Assembly: GCF_029201545.1 (NCBI RefSeq)
Contig: NZ_CP104007.1
Coordinates: 4,093,501 to 4,157,500, forward strand
Length of the DNA: 64,000 bases
Source of the DNA: Devosia sp. FJ2-5-3
GTDB lineage: Bacteria; Pseudomonadota; Alphaproteobacteria; Rhizobiales; Devosiaceae
Direction of reading: 5' to 3'
A model generated the notes under the pieces. It had not been told where the DNA came from. It saw nothing but the letters and a program-made list of their open reading frames with translations, and did not search any database. Both the position numbers and the translations under genes were made by a program. The first letter of the stretch is position 1. Each line of letters begins with the position of its first letter. Below are positions 8,751 through 16,946 of this stretch, piece by piece.

Positions 8751-9199
8751 ACGACGGCCCCCCAGAAATAAGGCCCCTTCTCGCGGGCGAGATGGCCCCA
8801 TTGGGTCAGCCAGACGTCGGCGACGACCCGGGCCAATTTGCCGGAACCGGAGAGCGTTTCCGCATTGGCCAGGCTGTCGATCCAGATGGTGCGGGAGCCG
8901 ACCAGCCATTTGGCGAGGGCCAAAGCCAGAAGGCCGGGGGCAGCGCCGGTGGAAACGACCACTTCCGGACGCAGCCTCAGGACGAGATTGGTGGTGGTGA
9001 AAACTGCAAAGGGCAGCGCCCACAAATTGCGACGATGAAAATCGGGCAGCAGGTAATAGGGATGCCCTTCGACCTGTTTGGCATATTCCGGGCGCACACT
9101 TGCGAAGCTGACATCGAGGCCGTTGAGCGCGGGGGCGAGGCGGCGAAACTCAACCCAATGCCCGCCGCCGGAAGTAACGACCAATACACATTTACTCAC
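8747..9199 (-). CDS. PssD/Alg14-like glycosyltransferase subunit
   Basis: A 150-residue N-terminal-half glycosyltransferase. The glycine-rich loop VTSGGGHWVEF at the N-terminus, STGAAPGLLAL in the middle and WIDSLANAETLS are Alg14/PssD features; the family tethers its partner to the membrane. The GTG at 9199 with GAGAGGGG upstream is the best start; a TTG at 9220 adds seven basic residues. Its stop overlaps the PssE-like start. First gene of the minus-strand operon, so its promoter should lie in 9200-9400, shared with the divergent ArsR gene. Confidence 0.82.
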   Translation of the reverse strand: MSKCVLVVTSGGGHWVEFRRLAPALNGLDVSFASVRPEYAKQVEGHPYYLLPDFHRRNLWALPFAVFTTTNLVLRLRPEVVVSTGAAPGLLALALAKWLVGSRTIWIDSLANAETLSGSGKLARVVADVWLTQWGHLAREKGPYFWGAVV

Positions 9200-9406
9200 C
9201 GCACGCCCCTCTCGCCTCAAAAAGGCATCCAGGAAAACCTTGCCTGATCATCAGTTAGGCAGCGTCAATTCAATAAATCAAGGTAAATATTTACGCTTTT
9301 CTACGGAGGTCACCCCTTGATTGGCCACAGTAATTTTCCGCGCGGAGTAATTCTCTAGACGTCTTGCGATTTCAACTTCCCGTGAAGATTACCCTCCGGG
9401 ATGGCA

Positions 9407-9459
9407 TTGACATACCCATAGCCGCGCGGTTATGAATTAACCCATAGCCTCCGAGTTAT
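9407..9459 (+). promoter_or_regulatory. Promoter with two ArsR-type operator repeats
   Basis: TTGACA at 9407-9412 and TTATGA at 9430-9435 are 17 bp apart and form a good vegetative promoter for the ArsR gene. Two similar inverted repeats, ATAGCC-N4-GGTTAT at 9418-9433 and ATAGCC-N4-AGTTAT at 9444-9459, sit 26 bp apart; the first lies in the spacer and -10 element, the second between +1 and the ATG at 9462. The layout suggests autorepression by the ArsR protein. Confidence 0.6.
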
Positions 9460-9461
9460 CA

Positions 9462-9788
9462 ATGACACAAGAGCAGCCCGACATTCTGTTTCGATCTCTT
9501 GCTGACCCGACGCGGCGCGCCATATTCGAGCGCCTTTGCCGCCAGGGCGAGCAGACCGTCGGCGCCCTCACGGCGCAGGCAGGCATTTCACAGCCCGCCG
9601 TTTCCAAGCATCTGGGCGTGCTCAAGCAGGCCGGACTGGTGCGGGACCGCCAGCAGGGACGGCAAACCCACTACACGGCGCTGCCGGAGGCGCTCGCCCC
9701 GCTGACGGACTGGACAAGGGAAATGTCCAGCTTCTGGGAAGCCAGGTTCGATGCACTGGAAGGGCTTTTGGGAAGGATGGACCAGTGA
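9462..9788 (+). CDS. ArsR-family transcriptional regulator
   Basis: A 108-residue winged-helix repressor. ILFRSLADPTRRAIFERL, the recognition region AGISQPAVSKHLGVLKQAGLV and the wing RQTHY are classic for the subgroup that pairs with SRPBCC proteins. No metal-binding ELCVCDL motif is seen, so a metal sensor role is unlikely. Its TGA overlaps the GTG of the next gene. Probably autoregulated through the twin repeats in its promoter. Confidence 0.88.
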   Translation: MTQEQPDILFRSLADPTRRAIFERLCRQGEQTVGALTAQAGISQPAVSKHLGVLKQAGLVRDRQQGRQTHYTALPEALAPLTDWTREMSSFWEARFDALEGLLGRMDQ

Positions 9789-10207
9789 CCGAAATTCCAC
9801 AGATCCGCAGCGCCATCGTCGAGCGGGAAATTGCCCATCCGCCGGAGAAAATCTGGCGGGCGCTGACCCAGCCGCATCTTCTGGAAGAGTGGCTGATGGG
9901 CAATGATTTTGCGCCCGAGATCGGCCGCAAATTCACCTTTCGCCGGCAGCCCAACCCGGATGTCGACATCGTCATCGACTGCCAGGTGCTGGAGATCGAA
10001 CCGAACCGGACGCTGTCCTATAGCTGGTCGGCCTTCGGGCTGGAAAGCGTGGTGACTTTCACGCTGGAGCCGGTGTCGAGCGGCACGCTTCTGCGCATGG
10101 AGCAGGCCGGGTTCCGGCCCGACCAGGACCGGGCCTACAAGGGCGCCCTGGCGTCCTGGAAACAGTTTTTCGCCAAGCTGGACGCAGTGGTCGCCACGCT
10201 CGAATGA
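9785..10207 (+). CDS. SRPBCC (AHSA1-like) domain protein
   Basis: A 140-residue START-like protein of the activator-of-Hsp90 family, found widely as the partner of ArsR regulators. It shows IAHPPEKIWRALTQPHLLEEWL at the N-terminus, the central strand pair around LSYSWSAF and a C-terminal helix SWKQFFAKLDA. GTG start at 9785 overlaps the ArsR stop, so the two are translationally coupled. The fold binds hydrophobic ligands; the ligand is unknown. Confidence 0.82.
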   Translation: MTEIPQIRSAIVEREIAHPPEKIWRALTQPHLLEEWLMGNDFAPEIGRKFTFRRQPNPDVDIVIDCQVLEIEPNRTLSYSWSAFGLESVVTFTLEPVSSGTLLRMEQAGFRPDQDRAYKGALASWKQFFAKLDAVVATLE

Positions 10208-10231
10208 ACCCACAGGGGAAGGAGAAGAGAC

Positions 10232-10670
10232 ATGGCCAAACGCAATAATGACGAGGATGAGGGTGTATTCTCGGACACCGAAATTGCAGCAATGCAAGAA
10301 GGCCAAGAAGGAGCGCAAGAAAGGCAAGAAGGCCGATGGCCTCGCCGAACTTCTCGCCAAGGTCGAGGAGATGGAAGGGACGGACCGAAAGATTGCCGAG
10401 CGACTGCATGAACTGGTGACCACCCATGCACCGGGCCTCACGCCAAAAACCTGGTATGGCATGCCGGCCTGGGCCGACGAGAACGGCAAGGCGGTGTGCT
10501 TTTTCAAGGCCGCCGACAAATTCACCGAGCGTTATGCCACATTCGGGTTCAATCCCAATGCCAAGCTCGACGAGGGCAATATGTGGCCCACATCCTATGC
10601 TGTGCTCAAACTGGGCGAGGCGGAGGAAAAGCAGATCATCGCGATGATCAGGAAAGCGGCAGGAAGCTGA
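10232..10670 (+). pseudogene. DUF1801 protein with an apparent frameshift
   Basis: The best start is the ATG at 10232 behind a strong AAGGAGA site, giving MAKRNNDEDEGVFSDTEIAAM, the usual N-terminus of this family. That frame leaves the family and stops near 10410, while the frame beginning at 10248 gives the normal body (KKADGLAELLAKVEEM, LTPKTWYGMPAW, MWPTSYAVLKL) to 10670. The two join if one base is skipped in the A/G-rich tract around 10294-10300. This is either a real disruption or a sequencing error. DUF1801 proteins (YdhG-like) have no firm function. Full length would be about 145 residues. Confidence 0.7.
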
Positions 10671-10766
10671 CCGGAAATCGTCGAGGCCGTCGAAACGGGG
10701 CCTGCTGACGCGTCGTGACGGGCGGGGCCGGCATTGTGTCGCCCAACATGAAAACTGGGGGACACA

Positions 10767-13019
10767 ATGGCCGAATACGGCTCGATCATCGTTCGCGGCG
10801 CGCGCGAAAACAATCTCAAGGGCGTGTCGCTCGATATTCCCAAGCGCAGGATCACGGTCTTCACCGGGGTTTCGGGATCGGGAAAATCCTCGCTGGTCTT
10901 CGGCACGATCGCGGCCGAGAGCCAGCGCCTGATCAACGAGACCTATCCGGCCTTCGTCCAGCAATTCATGCCCAAATATGGCCAGCCCGACGCCGACCAG
11001 CTGGAAAATATCTCGGCCGCCATCATTGTCGACCAGCAGCGGCTGGGCGGCAATTCGCGGTCCACGGTGGCGACGGTGACCGATACGGCGCAGATGCTGC
11101 GTGTGCTGTTCTCGCGCCTGGCCGAACCGCGGCTGGGGCCGCCGGGGCTCTATTCCTACAATGACCCGCGCGGCATGTGCCCGGACTGCGAGGGCATCGG
11201 GCAGGTCGCGGCCATGAACATGGCGGCGGTGATCGACGAAACCAGATCGCTCAATGGCGGGGCGCTGCTGCCCAAGGATTATGCGGTCGATAGCTGGTAT
11301 TGGGAGATTTATGCCAATTCCGGCCTGTTCGACATGGACAAGCCGATATCGCAATATTCCCCCCAGGAGCGGGAAAACCTCTTCCATCTCGACGATGGTC
11401 GCAAGATCAAGGTGGGCAAGATCGGGCTGACCTATGAGGGTGTCGTCACCAAGCTCAAGAAGGGGCTGGGCTCGAAAGATCCCGACACTCTGCAGCCCCA
11501 TGTGCGCCGCGAATATGATGCGATTTTCACCCGCGCCATTTGCCCGGTCTGCCAGGGCGCACGGCTCAACAAGGCGGCGCGCGAAAGCCGGATCGGGCGG
11601 CACAATATTGCCGAGCTTTCGGCCATGCAGGTGTCGGATCTGGCCGGATTGGTGCGCGAGATCGACGCAAGGGAAGTGCGCCCCATGCTGGCGGCACTGG
11701 CCGCCCGGCTCGACAATCTCGTCACCATAGGCCTCGGCTATCTCAGCCTCGACCGGGAAAGCGCCACGCTTTCGGGCGGGGAGAGCCAGCGGGTCAAGAT
11801 GGTCAGGCATCTCGGCTCGTCGCTGACCGATATCACCTATGTGTTCGACGAGCCTTCGGTGGGCCTGCATCCGCACGATGTGGGGCGGCTGGCCGGGCTG
11901 ATGGTGCAATTGCGCGACAAGGGCAACACCGTGCTGATCGTCGAGCACAAGCCCGACATGATCGCCATTGCCGACCATGTCGTCGATATGGGACCGCTGG
12001 CCGGATCCAAGGGCGGCGAGGTGGTCTATGAGGGCGATTTTGCCGGGCTGCTGACCTCGGGCACGCTGACCGGCCGGCACATGAACACCCACCAGCCGAT
12101 CAAGGACAAGGTGCGCAAGCCGCAGGGCGAGGCGCTGCGGATCGAAGGGGCCCAGCTCAACAATCTGAAAAATGTGTCGGTGGCCATTCCGCGCGGGGTG
12201 CTCACCGCGGTCACCGGGGTCGCCGGATCGGGGAAATCGAGCCTCATCCAGGGCTGCCTGCCATTGGCCTATCCGGACACGATCATCATCGACCAGAATC
12301 TGGCGCGCGGCTCGCGCCGGTCCAATACGGCCACCTATACCGGCATTCTGGATGGCGTGCGAAAGGCCTTCGCCAAGGCCAATGGGGTGGACGCGTCGCT
12401 GTTCTCGGCCAATTCCAAGGGCGCCTGCCCGGATTGCAACGGGCTGGGGGTGATCTTCACCGATCTCGCCCATCTCGACCCGATGGTGACCATCTGCGAG
12501 ACCTGCGAGGGCAAGCGCTTCGTACCCGAAGTCATCGCGCACCGTCTGCGCGGCAAATCCATCGCCGATGTCTATGAGATGAGCATCGAGGATGCGGCGG
12601 GTTTTTTCACCGAAGCGGCGATCGCCAAAATCCTGCGCGGCCTCGTGGACGTGGGGCTGGGCTATCTGACCCTCGGCCAGCCGCTTTCGACGCTGTCAGG
12701 GGGCGAGCGGCAGCGGCTCAAGCTCGCGGCCGAACTCGGCAAACAGGGCAATATCTATGTGCTCGACGAGCCGACGACGGGCCTGCACATGAACGATGTC
12801 GATACGCTGATCGGGCTGTTCGATCGGCTCGTCGATGCGGGCTCGACGGTTATTGTCATCGAGCACAATCGCGATGTGATTGCGCGATCGGACTGGGTGA
12901 TCGATCTGGGGCCCGGGGCCGGCCACGAAGGCGGCGCGGTTCAGTTCGAGGGCGTGCCGGCCGATCTGGCACGGGCGGAAAGCTCGGTAACGGGGCAATA
13001 TCTGGCCAAAATGGGCTGA
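10767..13019 (+). CDS. Short UvrA-like ABC ATPase (DrrC/UvrA2 type)
   Basis: A 750-residue protein with two ABC ATPase modules. Walker A motifs GVSGSGKSSLVF (near residue 33) and GVAGSGKSSLIQ (near 485), signatures LSGGESQRVKM and LSGGERQRLKL, and Walker B strands YVFDEPSVGLH and YVLDEPTTGLH are intact. Zinc-finger cysteines are seen in CPDCEGIGQ, CPVCQGARL, CPDCNGLGV and CETCEGKRF. Housekeeping UvrA is about 940 residues; the missing mass corresponds to the UvrB-binding and insertion regions of the first module, so this is a UvrA-like paralogue linked in other bacteria to damage tolerance or drug resistance. No uvrB nearby. Confidence 0.8.
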   Translation: MAEYGSIIVRGARENNLKGVSLDIPKRRITVFTGVSGSGKSSLVFGTIAAESQRLINETYPAFVQQFMPKYGQPDADQLENISAAIIVDQQRLGGNSRSTVATVTDTAQMLRVLFSRLAEPRLGPPGLYSYNDPRGMCPDCEGIGQVAAMNMAAVIDETRSLNGGALLPKDYAVDSWYWEIYANSGLFDMDKPISQYSPQERENLFHLDDGRKIKVGKIGLTYEGVVTKLKKGLGSKDPDTLQPHVRREYDAIFTRAICPVCQGARLNKAARESRIGRHNIAELSAMQVSDLAGLVREIDAREVRPMLAALAARLDNLVTIGLGYLSLDRESATLSGGESQRVKMVRHLGSSLTDITYVFDEPSVGLHPHDVGRLAGLMVQLRDKGNTVLIVEHKPDMIAIADHVVDMGPLAGSKGGEVVYEGDFAGLLTSGTLTGRHMNTHQPIKDKVRKPQGEALRIEGAQLNNLKNVSVAIPRGVLTAVTGVAGSGKSSLIQGCLPLAYPDTIIIDQNLARGSRRSNTATYTGILDGVRKAFAKANGVDASLFSANSKGACPDCNGLGVIFTDLAHLDPMVTICETCEGKRFVPEVIAHRLRGKSIADVYEMSIEDAAGFFTEAAIAKILRGLVDVGLGYLTLGQPLSTLSGGERQRLKLAAELGKQGNIYVLDEPTTGLHMNDVDTLIGLFDRLVDAGSTVIVIEHNRDVIARSDWVIDLGPGAGHEGGAVQFEGVPADLARAESSVTGQYLAKMG

Positions 13020-13042
13020 CAGGAAGCGCTTCGGCTCTTTCG

Positions 13043-13205
13043 CCCCTCTCCCCTTGAGGGAGAGGGACAGCAATTTTTGCGTTCAGCAAAAATTGCAGGG
13101 TGAGGGGTGAGGTCCTATCGGTGATGAACTGACAGTCTGAACCCCTCATCCGCCCCTGCGGGGCACCTTCTCCCCTCAGGGGAGAAGGGAAGGAAGAGGG
13201 GGTGG
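13043..13205. repeat. Rhizobial-type palindromic intergenic element
   Basis: Three hairpins in tandem fill the 299-bp gap: CCCTCTCCCC/GAGGGAGAGGG at 13044-13066, a perfect 11-bp stem GCAATTTTTGC with a five-base loop at 13070-13096, and CTTCTCCCC/GGGGAGAAGG near 13168-13189. The pattern is that of dispersed palindromic elements common in Hyphomicrobiales genomes. Related GC-rich elements occur at 24.4 and 60.3 kb. Confidence 0.7.
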
Positions 13206-13260
13206 GGGCTTGTAGGGAGCGCTGACGGCCGCCCGTGCCAGAAACCCCAAAAAAACAAAA

Positions 13261-13288
13261 GACCCCGGTGGCGACACCGGGGTCTTTT
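13261..13288 (-). terminator. Intrinsic terminator of rpsP (bidirectional)
   Basis: A perfect 10-bp stem GACCCCGGTG closed by a four-base loop. On the minus strand it is followed by TTTTGTTTTTTT, making it the terminator of rpsP; on the plus strand it is followed by TTTTT, so it can also stop UvrA-like transcription. The 20-base core recurs in sense orientation behind the SDR gene at 51.3 kb. Confidence 0.88.
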
Positions 13289-13318
13289 TCGTGTTCCGGC
13301 AAAAGCCAGGACCGAAAA

Positions 13319-13681
13319 TTATTCAGCGGCGCCTTCGGCGACGGCTGCGGCCTTGGCGGCCTTCTCTTCAGCGCGTTCCTTGGCCTTTTCGCCGGGCTCG
13401 CCCTTGTTCGGGTTGTTGCGGGCGTCGCGCTTGACGATACCGGCAACGTCGAGGAAGCGCAGGACGCGGTCGGTCGGCTGGGCGCCAACGCTGACCCAAT
13501 GCTGGGCGCGCTCGGTGTTCAGCACGACGCGCTTTTCGTCGTCCTTGGCGAGCAGCGGGTTGAACGTGCCGATCTTCTCGATGAAGCGGCCGTCGCGCGG
13601 CGAACGGGCATCAGCAATGACGATCTGGTAGAAAGGGCGCTTCTTGGAGCCACCACGGGCCAGACGGATCTTGAGGGACAT
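13319..13681 (-). CDS. rpsP: 30S ribosomal protein S16
   Basis: A 120-residue S16 protein of the small ribosomal subunit. The N-terminus [23 protein letters not shown] and [13 protein letters not shown] are diagnostic. The C-terminal 35 residues form an Ala/Glu/Lys-rich tail usual in alphaproteobacteria. It lies 36 bp behind ffh on the same strand. In most relatives rimM, trmD and rplS follow; here the operon ends at a strong terminator directly after rpsP. Confidence 0.97.
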   Translation of the reverse strand: MSLKIRLARGGSKKRPFYQIVIADARSPRDGRFIEKIGTFNPLLAKDDEKRVVLNTERAQHWVSVGAQPTDRVLRFLDVAGIVKRDARNNPNKGEPGEKAKERAEEKAAKAAAVAEGAAE

Positions 13682-13717
13682 CTTTTTTTCCTAAGGCTGT
13701 CGGTTTTCGTAAAGGGG

Positions 13718-15301
13718 TTATTTCTTCTTGCCCAGGCCAGGAAGGCCAGGGAAACGGGGGGCGCCACCGAGGCCGGGCAGAACCGGGCCACCGGAGGATT
13801 TCAAAAGTGCATTGACGTCGGTGGGCAGCTTGTCGGCAATCGGCAGGTCGGCGCCGGGCAGGCCCTTGAGTTGCTCGGGATTGATCCCGGCCTGGCGGGC
13901 CATCTGCTCGAGCTGCTTGGGATCCATCTTGGAGAGATCGGGCATGCCGCCCATCATCCCACCCATCTTGCCGCCGAACATGCCGGCGAGCGAACCCATG
14001 CCGCCCTTGGAAACTTTCTTCATCATGTCCGCCATCTGGCGGTGCTGCTTGGCAAGCTTGTTGATTTCCGAGACTTCGACGCCGGCGCCAGCGGCAACGC
14101 GCTTGCGGCGGGACGCATTGAGCAGGTCCGGATTGGCGCGTTCCTTGGCCGTCATCGAATTGATGATGGCGACCTGACGGTCAAAGATCTTCTCGTCGAC
14201 ATTGGCGCCGGCCATGGCCTTCTTCATCTGGCCCGCGCCAGGAAGCATGCCCATGAGGCCGCCCATGCCGCCCATCTTCTTCATCTGGATGAGCTGGGCG
14301 CGCAGATCGTCGAGGTCGAAGGAGCCCTTCTTGAGCTTCTTGGCCATCTTGGCCGCGTCTTCGGCCGTGACGTGTTCGGCAGCCTTTTCGACGAGCGAAA
14401 CAATGTCGCCCATGCCCAGGATGCGGTCGGCGATGCGGCCGGGATGGAAATCCTCGAGCGCATCCATCTTTTCGCCGACACCGATCAGCTTGATCGGCTT
14501 GCCGGTGGCCGCGCGCATGGAGAGCGCAGCGCCGCCGCGACCATCGCCATCGACGCGGGTCAGCACGATGCCAGTGACATCGAGGCGACCATCGAAGGAG
14601 CGGGCGACGTTGATCGCGTCCTGGCCGGTCAGCGCGTCGACGACGAGCAGGATTTCGTGCGGATTGGCGATGTCCTTGATGGAGACGGTTTCGGCCATCA
14701 ATTCTTCGTCGATATGGGTGCGACCCGCAGTATCGAGAATGAGGACATCATAACCGCCCAGACGGCCTTCGCGCTCGGCGCGGCGGGCGATCTCGACCGG
14801 GGTGTCGGTGGCAATGATCGGCAGCGTATCGACGCCGACCTGTTCGCCGAGCACGCGCAGCTGCTCCATGGCGGCCGGGCGGCGTGTATCGAGCGAGGCG
14901 AGCAGCACTTTCTTGCGCTGCTTGTCCTTGAGGCGTTTGGCAATCTTTGCCGTCGTCGTCGTCTTGCCCGAACCCTGGAGGCCGACCATGAGCAGGGTAA
15001 CGGGCGCCGGCGCGTTGAGATCGATGGTGACCGTGTCGGAGCCGAGAACGGCGACCAGTTCGTCATTGACGATCTTGATGACCTGCTGGCCCGGCGTGAC
15101 CGAACGGGTGACTTCGGCGCCGACGGCGCGCTCGCGGACCTGTTCGACAAAGGCGCGGACGACTTCGAGCGAGACGTCAGCCTCGATCAGCGCCCGGCGG
15201 ATTTCGCGCATGGCCGCGTCAACATCGGCAGCATTGAGCGCGCCGCGTCCGCGAAGTCCATCGAAAATCTTGCCAAGCCGGTCGCTTAAGCTCTCAAACA
15301 T
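13718..15301 (-). CDS. ffh: Signal recognition particle protein Ffh
   Basis: A 527-residue SRP54 GTPase that binds signal peptides on ribosomes together with 4.5S RNA and delivers them to FtsY. N and G domains carry GLQGSGKTTTTAK (P-loop), DTAGRTHIDEELM and TRVDGDGRGGAALS; the methionine-rich M domain (KKMGGMGGLMGMLPGAGQM and a second Met/Gly stretch near residue 440) follows. The ATG at 15301 (MFESLSDRL) is the conserved start. First gene of ffh-rpsP. The receptor gene ftsY lies 3 kb away on the other strand. Confidence 0.97.
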   Translation of the reverse strand: MFESLSDRLGKIFDGLRGRGALNAADVDAAMREIRRALIEADVSLEVVRAFVEQVRERAVGAEVTRSVTPGQQVIKIVNDELVAVLGSDTVTIDLNAPAPVTLLMVGLQGSGKTTTTAKIAKRLKDKQRKKVLLASLDTRRPAAMEQLRVLGEQVGVDTLPIIATDTPVEIARRAEREGRLGGYDVLILDTAGRTHIDEELMAETVSIKDIANPHEILLVVDALTGQDAINVARSFDGRLDVTGIVLTRVDGDGRGGAALSMRAATGKPIKLIGVGEKMDALEDFHPGRIADRILGMGDIVSLVEKAAEHVTAEDAAKMAKKLKKGSFDLDDLRAQLIQMKKMGGMGGLMGMLPGAGQMKKAMAGANVDEKIFDRQVAIINSMTAKERANPDLLNASRRKRVAAGAGVEVSEINKLAKQHRQMADMMKKVSKGGMGSLAGMFGGKMGGMMGGMPDLSKMDPKQLEQMARQAGINPEQLKGLPGADLPIADKLPTDVNALLKSSGGPVLPGLGGAPRFPGLPGLGKKK

Positions 15302-15476
15302 CTTTTTTCCTTTTCGCTCGCGGGCCAATCCCGCAAGAGATAGGGTTCAATTCAGCCAAACGCAAAACCCACCCGCGGGCGCAACGCGCTGGCGGATGTT
15401 GGCCTCCGGGATCGTGGCACCCGTCTGGGGTCCCGGTCGGCGGGTCAGGAGCAAAAGCCTGATGAACGGGTCGCGT

Positions 15477-15935
15477 TTAGGGCAATGAAGGCCCCGAGTC
15501 AAGAAAGTCCGGCAATTCGGCCGCATAAAGAGGGGGTCTATCGTCGATGTGCAGACGACCTTCTGGCGTCAATGCCGCCTTGAGACGTCCGAGCGCACGA
15601 TGCCCGAGTTCGGGATGACGGCCATCGAGCGCCCCTACCCGTAGGGCGAAGGCCAGATCGAATTGTTGCTCGTTTGGATCGAGTACGAAGTCCTCGACAG
15701 CGACGCAGCGAAAGGCCAGCCGGCCAGAGACCAATTCGGCGGCTGATCCGGATCGGGCCTGTGCAATGGCCTTTTCGGAGCGGTCAATGGCGAGAACAAA
15801 ACCCTGCGGCAGCGCGAGGCTGACAAGTCGCGCCGCGACACCGGGCCCGCAGCCGATTTCGAGCACCCGCAGATCAGGGCGCAGCGGCAGGGCGGCAATG
15901 GCTTGGGCAATGCGCGGCGAGACGGAATGGGTCAT
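15477..15935 (-). CDS. Class I SAM-dependent methyltransferase
   Basis: A 152-residue methyltransferase with motif [21 protein letters not shown] near residue 23, an acidic motif II ([12 protein letters not shown]) and a post-motif strand [13 protein letters not shown]. The ATG at 15935 puts motif I at a normal distance. It is shorter than most free-standing members and lacks a recognisable substrate domain. It starts 130 bp from divergent dapF. Substrate unknown. Confidence 0.75.
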   Translation of the reverse strand: MTHSVSPRIAQAIAALPLRPDLRVLEIGCGPGVAARLVSLALPQGFVLAIDRSEKAIAQARSGSAAELVSGRLAFRCVAVEDFVLDPNEQQFDLAFALRVGALDGRHPELGHRALGRLKAALTPEGRLHIDDRPPLYAAELPDFLDSGPSLP

Positions 15936-16064
15936 GACATCATTTTGAACGGAAAATGGACAGATCATGTCAGCAGGCGGGGGTGCTGCAAGCCGTCACT
16001 GGCAATTTTAACACGCATCCGCCATATAGGACGCAATACCTGCACCCCTTGCGGACTTTCGGGA

Positions 16065-16946
16065 ATGACGGCTTTGAGCAACGTCCCCTTTTTCAAGATG
16101 AACGGGCTGGGCAACCAGATCATCGTGGCCGATATGCGCGGCCGGACCGATCGCGTCACCCCCGAGGCGGCCATTGCCATCAATGCGCGCCCCGAAACCA
16201 AATTCGACCAGATCATGGCCATCCATGACAGCCGGACGCCGGGCACCGTCAATTATATCGAGATCATCAATTCGGACGGCAGCCGCGCCCAGGCCTGCGG
16301 CAATGGCATGCGCTGCGTGGTGCAGGCGCTGAGCGCCGAGCAGGGGCGGCAGCGGTTCACCTTCGAGACGGTCGCGGGCATTCTTTTTGGCGAAGAGGCT
16401 GAAGACGGGCAGATCACCGTCGACATGGGCACGCCAAAGTTCGCCTGGTATGAAATTCCACTCAACGAGGAATTCGCCGACACCCGCAAGATCGAACTGC
16501 AGATCGGGCCGATCGATGCGCCGGTGCTGCATTCCCCCTCGGTCATGGCCATAGGCAATCCGCACGCCACCTTCTGGGTGAAGGACGACGTCTGGGACTA
16601 TGCGCTCGACCGCTTCGGGCCGCTGCTCGAAAACCATCCTCTGTTCCCTGAGCGCGCCAATATCTCCATCGCCAATGTTGTCACCAGCGACAAGATCATC
16701 CTGCGCACCTGGGAGCGCGGGGCGGGCCTCACCGAAGCCTGCGGCACCGCCGCCTGCGCCGCCTTGGTCAATGCCGCGCGCACCCGCCGCACCGGCCGCA
16801 AGGCAACCGTGACCGTGCCCGGCGGCGATCTCGTCGTCGAATGGCTCGACAATGACCATGTGACCTTGACCGGCCCGGCCGAATTCGAGTGGGAAGGCAC
16901 GCTCGACCCCAAGACCGGCGCCTGGACGCGCACCGAGGCCGCCTGA
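16065..16946 (+). CDS. dapF: Diaminopimelate epimerase
   Basis: A 293-residue cofactor-independent epimerase converting LL- to meso-diaminopimelate for lysine and peptidoglycan synthesis. The two catalytic cysteines lie in QACGNGMRC and EACGTAACA, with [13 protein letters not shown] at the N-terminus. The ATG at 16065 begins the conserved region. The stop overlaps the ATG of mtaB by one base, and dapF-mtaB-ftsY form a likely operon that is common in the order. Confidence 0.96.
   Translation: MTALSNVPFFKMNGLGNQIIVADMRGRTDRVTPEAAIAINARPETKFDQIMAIHDSRTPGTVNYIEIINSDGSRAQACGNGMRCVVQALSAEQGRQRFTFETVAGILFGEEAEDGQITVDMGTPKFAWYEIPLNEEFADTRKIELQIGPIDAPVLHSPSVMAIGNPHATFWVKDDVWDYALDRFGPLLENHPLFPERANISIANVVTSDKIILRTWERGAGLTEACGTAACAALVNAARTRRTGRKATVTVPGGDLVVEWLDNDHVTLTGPAEFEWEGTLDPKTGAWTRTEAA

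Noticed and set aside
10059..12542. 827-codon minus-strand open frame opposite the UvrA-like gene
   Set aside because: Composition (His, Gly, Arg rich, no domains) and full antisense position show it is a shadow of the high-GC UvrA-like gene.
13235..15289. 684-codon plus-strand open frame over rpsP and ffh
   Set aside because: It crosses two secure genes on the other strand and carries no recognisable motif; a codon-bias shadow.
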